Shown one piece after another: positions 59,765 through 64,000 of a DNA stretch of 64,000 bases (positions within the stretch are counted from its first letter, which is position 1; every line of letters starts with the position of its first letter). A model generated the notes under the pieces. It was not told the DNA's origin. It saw only the letters and a program-made list of their open reading frames with translations, and did no database searches. The translations under genes were made by a program, and so were the position numbers. This DNA is from Salinibacter pepae (GTDB taxonomy: Bacteria > Bacteroidota > Rhodothermia > Rhodothermales > Salinibacteraceae), in assembly GCF_947077775.1 (NCBI RefSeq), contig NZ_CAMTTE010000001.1, positions 2,074,501 to 2,138,500 of the forward strand. The letters run 5' to 3'.

Positions 59765-60220
59765 ACAACTGGGAGGCACACTTGGAATGTATTCAGGCCA
59801 CGCGGGCAGAGCAGGCGACCGGACCGGCGGCATTCATCGGCGTGATTTCCTGTAGAACGGGCCCCTCATGCTCGATGCCCCCATGCTCGAGTCCGGCGGG
59901 GCCCTGTCGGTACGAGACTCTCTACCGGCACGGCGGGGGCTGCTGGTGAGAAGGCCCCTCCCGGCAACGAACCGCACGCTGGCAATGGGTCCTTTGGCGT
60001 GAGGGCACCCTCGGCGAACGTGGGGGCTTGGCAACCCAGGTCAGCGCTCCGGGGATCGGAGAGCACGCCCCCTCGCGCGCATCTCAGCGACTGGGCTCGG
60101 GGGCCTGGAGGCGCCTGCGGGTTCAAGGTCTCGAATCGACGGTTGGGAACGTCCCCTGCTCACGTCTGCAACGCGTCGCCCCTGAAGGAATGATTTCGCC
60201 TCAGAAAAAGAGGCCCCGCT
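59765..60220. other. gene-free stretch
   Basis: About 455 bases between two minus-strand genes. Nothing supportable is seen except GCTCGATG-type words repeated near 59868-59892. It presumably carries the receptor promoter. Confidence 0.4.
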
Positions 60221-61252
60221 TCAGGAGGCGCCCCCCGACACTCCGATCTCCCGAAGAAGGTCTGAGAGCGGCTCGGTCGTGCCGTCGGTATACTCCACGA
60301 TTACCTGCTCGGCAGACCCGTCGTACCGGAGCGTCGCCACCTGGTTGCCCTGCAGCAGCACATCGACGCTCACGCGGTCACTGATCTCGTCCGCCGACGC
60401 GTCTTCGAGGGCAGAGAGCGCCCCAACGTCCGCTGCGTACTCGATCGCAAGGTCCTGCCCAACCTGCGTCGTGCCCTCGACGCGGCCAAGCGTGCTGTCA
60501 TCGCCTTCGGCATCGTCCGGGGAGAGGTCCACGGTCGCTGTGGTGGCGGTCACTGGTTGACCATCGTTTCGAAACCGGTCTTCGTACTGGAATGTCCCGT
60601 TCTGACCACGCTTGAGACTGGTGGTGAAGGCAAGCGGATTCGCCGTCACGTCCAGCGAAAACGACTGCGGAATTCCAAGAAACGTGAACCCAACGTCCCT
60701 CAGGTCTACAGAGAAGATCTCTCCCTCATTTTCCAGTGCAAGCGAGGCTCCAATCTCGGTTGGTATCTGCTCTGTTGAACCTCCGACTGTGACCGACTGG
60801 GTCTCGTAGCGGCTCAGCGTAAAGGTTGCGTTGTTGCTCGGTGCGTCTGGGGACTCTGGAAACCGGAGAATGAGGCTGTCGGCCGGGCGCTCCTGGCGCC
60901 AGGCCTGCGTGTCCGAGGTCCAGACATAGACGCCTGTGCTGGCGTCGTAGTTGAAGTTCCCACCCGTCGTGTCGAGCACGGCCCCGAGGCCAGAGGTCAG
61001 CGCTTTGCCCCAACGCGAGACGGTCCTCCCCTCGGACCCTGAGGTCATCATCGCCTCGGACAGGCGGGCGAGAGGGGTCTGTTCAAACGTCGCGGCTGCT
61101 CCCTGCAGGCCACTCGCCGACTCGATGATCTGGGGTCGGGCCTCCTCCGCGGTCATGGGAGGAGAGGTTCCCCCTTGGTCGCAACCGAGAAGCCCGGCGC
61201 CGACCAGCGCGAACGCGAGCAAAAGTGCAGCACTGCGCAAACGGGTCCGCAT
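60221..61252 (-). CDS. lipoprotein, unknown function
   Basis: This 343-residue lipoprotein has a signal LLLAFALVGAGLLGCDQGG with the lipobox Cys near residue 24. The mature part begins with a Glu/Ala-rich helix (MTAEEARPQIIESASGLQGA), then beta-rich regions (GGNFNYDASTGVYVWTSD; TFTLSRYETQSVTVGG) and an acidic C-terminal region ending DLLREIGVSGGAS. There is no enzymatic motif. The start ATG at 61252 is supported by an AGGAGA ribosome-binding site and a possible promoter (61261-61298). It could be an envelope binding protein; I cannot name a family. Confidence 0.7.
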   Translation of the reverse strand: MRTRLRSAALLLAFALVGAGLLGCDQGGTSPPMTAEEARPQIIESASGLQGAAATFEQTPLARLSEAMMTSGSEGRTVSRWGKALTSGLGAVLDTTGGNFNYDASTGVYVWTSDTQAWRQERPADSLILRFPESPDAPSNNATFTLSRYETQSVTVGGSTEQIPTEIGASLALENEGEIFSVDLRDVGFTFLGIPQSFSLDVTANPLAFTTSLKRGQNGTFQYEDRFRNDGQPVTATTATVDLSPDDAEGDDSTLGRVEGTTQVGQDLAIEYAADVGALSALEDASADEISDRVSVDVLLQGNQVATLRYDGSAEQVIVEYTDGTTEPLSDLLREIGVSGGAS

Positions 61253-61260
61253 GGCGCGAT

Positions 61261-61298
61261 TCTCCTACTAGCAAAAGTGTCTGGACCTGTGTTAACAA
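61261..61298 (-). promoter_or_regulatory. putative Bacteroidota-type promoter and ribosome-binding site
   Basis: On the minus strand, AGGAGA (61266-61261) lies 8 bases before the ATG at 61252. CACTTTTG (61279-61272) differs by one base from the TAnnTTTG -7 box of Bacteroidota sigma-70. A TTG (61298-61296) 16 bases upstream could be the -33 element. The boxes are weak matches. Confidence 0.4.
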
Positions 61299-61899
61299 CG
61301 GGCCGCCGGAAGAGTGCCACTCGGCCGCCAGACATCACCCATTCGGAAAAGTGTGAGGCCCGCTGGGCCGGACGAAACCCGGGCTGTACAAGCGTGAATG
61401 GGCCTGGCGCCGCATGGCCGTGAGCCAAGCCACAGCCTCGTCGGCCACCAGTTCCTCATGCCACGGGTCGGGCGTGATACATGGCCAGCGTTCTTTCTGT
61501 CCCTCACAAGGCCCTGAGAGGCTATGCGGACCCCAAGGGTCTCAAGGCTGGTGCGAATCCGATACCTGCAAATATGAATTAGGTAAACCGAGGTGGAGAG
61601 AACGAAACTGGTCTTGGAAAAATGTTTTGTTTCAACGGCATTCATCGCGGCCGTACGTAGAGACAAAATTGCGGTGGATCCCCCTTCGAGAAATGCGAGC
61701 ACACCGGGCGGGTCCCACCCCGAACTATCCCCCAGTAGGGATCGTCTCTGAACAGAAGGATCGTTCTCAGACAGGGGAGCAGGCTTGAGGACGTGCCGTG
61801 GGCACGGGCGTAACGCTGCCCTTCCGTTCCCAAAGAGCCATTTTCTGCTGGGAGCCGTTCCGGTGCCAAAAGCTCTTCGGGCCGCACTCGCAAGTTCCC
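61299..61899. other. gene-free stretch
   Basis: About 600 bases between divergent genes. An open frame from 61798 leads into the kinase gene but is not protein-like. No other supportable ORF. Confidence 0.4.
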
Positions 61900-63768
61900 A
61901 TGTTCGATTCGGCCACCGATGCCCTCTCCCGTCCTTCAGCACTGGGCCGGCGCAGTGCCTTTCAGCTGTTGCTCGTCGTCGGTCTGACGCTGACGTCCTC
62001 CCTTCTGTTTGATGTCTACGCGGACTGGGTCCGCCAGGGAGACCCGCTGTGGACGACGGTACTGGAAAATTTGGTGCCGATCCTCCTGGCCCTGGCGCTT
62101 CCCTACGTCGGGTGGAGGCCTCTTCAAAGCCCATCCGGTGCTCCCTACCTACCGGACGTGGCGAAATACGCGTTGGTGGGAAGTCTTGGGCTGGGGCTTC
62201 TTGCTGGGCTCGTGGTGGGAGTGCAGGTCCTGCAGGAAGAAATCAAGCCTGCCGTCATCGTTCTGCAACTAACCACAGTCGGTGGAATCGCGGGCCTCTG
62301 CGTAGGATACAGTACCGCCCAGTTGAAGGAAGCCACACGCGACGCGCAGGACGACCGCAATCGGCTCGAAAATCTCTTGGACGGCCTTCCGGTTCCTGTC
62401 GTCCACGGGCGGGTTGAGGGAGAAACGCTCAACATCCTGGCTGCCAACGCTGCGTTCGAGAGGGCGTTCGGCCATGACCCCGAGGAATCCATCGGGGAGA
62501 ACCTGTACGACCTCATCCGTCCGGGGGACACGCAGCGGGGCACCGGAAGAATTAATCACCAGGCCCTGGACTCGGGGGCCTCAGAGACGTATTCCGTATA
62601 CACGGACATCACCAAGCGGAAGCGGCGGGAGGAGCGGCTTCAGACGCTGTATGCTCGCCTTCAGCTTGCGCTCGACGTGTCGGACACGGGGACGTTTGAC
62701 TGGGAAATCCAGGCCGACGAGGTGATCTGGGACGAGACCTCCGAGCGGCTTTTTGGGTATGAGCCTGGGGGGTTCCCAGGAACGTTTGCGGCCTGGGCCC
62801 AGCGCGTTCATCCCGATGATCTTCCGGGTGTCCGGGAGGACATCGAGCAGGCAATCGATGCTCAAGAGGAGTTCAGGACGGAATTCCGGGCGCAGATCCC
62901 CGGTGGTCAGCAACGGTGGATTGAAGGCCGCGGTATTGTCGAGTATGACGATAGAGGAGAGCCGATTCGGATGCTGGGGATCCACACCGACATCACCGAG
63001 CGAAAGAAGCGCGAACAGACGCTCCGTGAGGCAAAAGAAAGGGCAGAGGAGGCCGCCCGGCTCAAGTCCGCGATGCTGGCAAACATGAGCCACGAGATCC
63101 GCACGCCCCTCACCTCCATCACCGGCTTCTCGGAGGTGCTGGAACAGAACCTCAGTGGCCAGCACGGAGACTTCGCCACCAAGATACGCAAAAGCAGTGA
63201 GCGGCTTCAGCGGACGCTCGAGTCGGTGCTCCATCTCTCAAAACTGGAGTCCAGCGTCCACAAGCTCAAGCGGGAGGAGGTCTCGCTGAGGGCTGTCGTC
63301 GAGGACGTTACCGCAGCGCTCCGTGACGACCTCACTGAAAAATCCCTCGCTCTGCAAACTGAGATCCCGGACTCACCAGTCAGCGGCATCTCGAACGAGG
63401 ACGCCCTCCACCGAATCTGCCGAAACCTGCTAGAGAACGCGATTAAGTTTACGCCGGCGGGAGGCTGCGTGGGGATTCGCCTCCTGGATGAGGGCCGAAG
63501 CGCAACCCTTGAGATTGAGGACTCCGGGATCGGAATGGACCCGGAGAACGTGCCGGGGCTCTTTCAGGCCTTCAGACAAGAGTCGGAGGGGATGGCCCGT
63601 GAGTACGAGGGCAGCGGCCTGGGGCTGTCGATCGTGAAGCGGCTTACCGACGAGCTTGGGGGCGAGGTCGATGTCGAGACCGAAAAGGGCGAGGGCACCT
63701 GCTTTGCCGTAACGCTTCCCCTGACCGACGACGCGCACGAGCGCTCCGACGAGACCGTAGGTGGCTGA
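61900..63768 (+). CDS. membrane histidine kinase with PAS domains, haloarchaeal-like
   Basis: This is a 622-residue sensor kinase. Residues 15-160 contain about four membrane helices. A first, short PAS-like domain (about 175-260: NRLENLLDGLPVPVVHG, ANAAFERAFGHDPEES) ends with a shortened PAC part (YSVYTDITKRKRREER). A second PAS follows (about 260-400: LDVSDTGTFDWEIQADEVIW ... GIHTDITERKKREQ). HisKA is next, with His in LANMSHEIRTPLTSITGFSEVL near 428, then HATPase_c with NLLENAIKFTPAGG, DSGIGMDP and GSGLGLSIVKRL. The haloarchaeal-like short PAS is from memory. The core shares FRQESEGMAREYEG with the giant kinase. No response regulator is adjacent. ATG 61900 is chosen because the upstream GTG (61798) leads through non-protein-like sequence. 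Confidence 0.88.
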   Translation: MFDSATDALSRPSALGRRSAFQLLLVVGLTLTSSLLFDVYADWVRQGDPLWTTVLENLVPILLALALPYVGWRPLQSPSGAPYLPDVAKYALVGSLGLGLLAGLVVGVQVLQEEIKPAVIVLQLTTVGGIAGLCVGYSTAQLKEATRDAQDDRNRLENLLDGLPVPVVHGRVEGETLNILAANAAFERAFGHDPEESIGENLYDLIRPGDTQRGTGRINHQALDSGASETYSVYTDITKRKRREERLQTLYARLQLALDVSDTGTFDWEIQADEVIWDETSERLFGYEPGGFPGTFAAWAQRVHPDDLPGVREDIEQAIDAQEEFRTEFRAQIPGGQQRWIEGRGIVEYDDRGEPIRMLGIHTDITERKKREQTLREAKERAEEAARLKSAMLANMSHEIRTPLTSITGFSEVLEQNLSGQHGDFATKIRKSSERLQRTLESVLHLSKLESSVHKLKREEVSLRAVVEDVTAALRDDLTEKSLALQTEIPDSPVSGISNEDALHRICRNLLENAIKFTPAGGCVGIRLLDEGRSATLEIEDSGIGMDPENVPGLFQAFRQESEGMAREYEGSGLGLSIVKRLTDELGGEVDVETEKGEGTCFAVTLPLTDDAHERSDETVGG

Positions 63769-63780
63769 GGGGGGGCGCCG

Positions 63781-64000
63781 TCAAAGCCCGAGCAGTTCCC
63801 CAAATTGCGTCCAGCCCAGGATGGTCGCGAGCGTGGACCACCCGATTCCCAGAAAGCAGAGCACCGAAATCACCGCGTGGGCCCACTTTCGGCCCGTCCA
63901 CACGAGCGTGCCGAGAAGGGCGACCAGGACCAGGTTGCCCGGGATCTCTTGGGGGTTGACGCTCCGCTCGGCAAACAGACTCGCGATCTGGCTGCTGATC
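63781..64000 (-). CDS. membrane protein, 5' part outside window
   Basis: Read on the minus strand from the window edge, 72 codons stay open to a TGA at 63783-63781. The peptide contains IPGNLVLVALLGTLVWTG and a second helix AVISVLCFLGIGWSTLATIL, ending TQFGELLGL. This is the C-terminal tail of a membrane protein with at least two helices here. It converges with the kinase gene, 12 bases apart. No family can be assigned from the fragment. Confidence 0.6.
   Translation of the reverse strand, partial: ISSQIASLFAERSVNPQEIPGNLVLVALLGTLVWTGRKWAHAVISVLCFLGIGWSTLATILGWTQFGELLGL

Overview
The window looks like chromosomal DNA of an extremely halophilic member of the Rhodothermota, most plausibly Salinibacter or a close relative. 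The evidence is high GC content, strongly acidic proteins, TonB-dependent receptor and DUF4249 outer-membrane genes typical of the Bacteroidota/Rhodothermota, and sensor kinases whose GAF, HisKA and HATPase sequences read like haloarchaeal ones, a known feature of Salinibacter. The genus is inferred from sequence feel; no search was run. I saw no rRNA, tRNA or CRISPR array.

Region by region. 1-12 kb: the end of a CHRD-domain protein, a small membrane protein, a ferredoxin reductase-like flavoprotein, a SufR/ArsR-like regulator, a pilin-like peptide, an HDOD protein, a soluble PAS chemoreceptor, a PH-like membrane protein, an IS5-type transposase scrap and a tandem universal stress protein. 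12-20 kb: two adjacent large histidine kinases, the second of 1668 residues with seven or eight PAS domains, with short tandem repeats in and after the genes. 20-28 kb: an ABC exporter pair, an IS200/IS605 right-end remnant with a TnpB tail, a homocysteine methyltransferase, and a two-gene unit of a PqqD-HprK kinase plus a small twin-arginine-leader peptide ending in acidic tyrosine repeats. 28-42 kb: accessory-looking DNA with two separate pairs of paralogous genes, a TlpA thioredoxin, two tandem transmembrane chemoreceptors, a truncated secreted protease-like gene, several small orphans and long gene-free stretches.

42-52 kb is the most interesting part. Eight closely spaced minus-strand genes run myo-inositol-1-phosphate synthase, HD hydrolase, Gfo/Idh/MocA oxidoreductase, a metallo-beta-lactamase-YcaO fusion, a TIM-barrel isomerase, a GT4 glycosyltransferase, a PIG-L deacetylase and an NDP-sugar epimerase. 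The set resembles the early steps of mycothiol synthesis (inositol phosphate, glycosyl transfer, N-deacetylation) but has an ATP-using YcaO enzyme and a dehydrogenase where the cysteine ligase would be expected. I infer an undescribed inositol-glycoside or aminocyclitol metabolite. A divergent EamA transporter shares its upstream region, which holds a perfect 13-bp palindrome.

52-64 kb: RmuC, a second EamA transporter, a DUF4249 lipoprotein with its TonB-dependent receptor, another lipoprotein, a third haloarchaeal-like histidine kinase, and the end of a membrane protein cut by the window edge. Most gene-free stretches are GC-rich and hold no ORF I could support.
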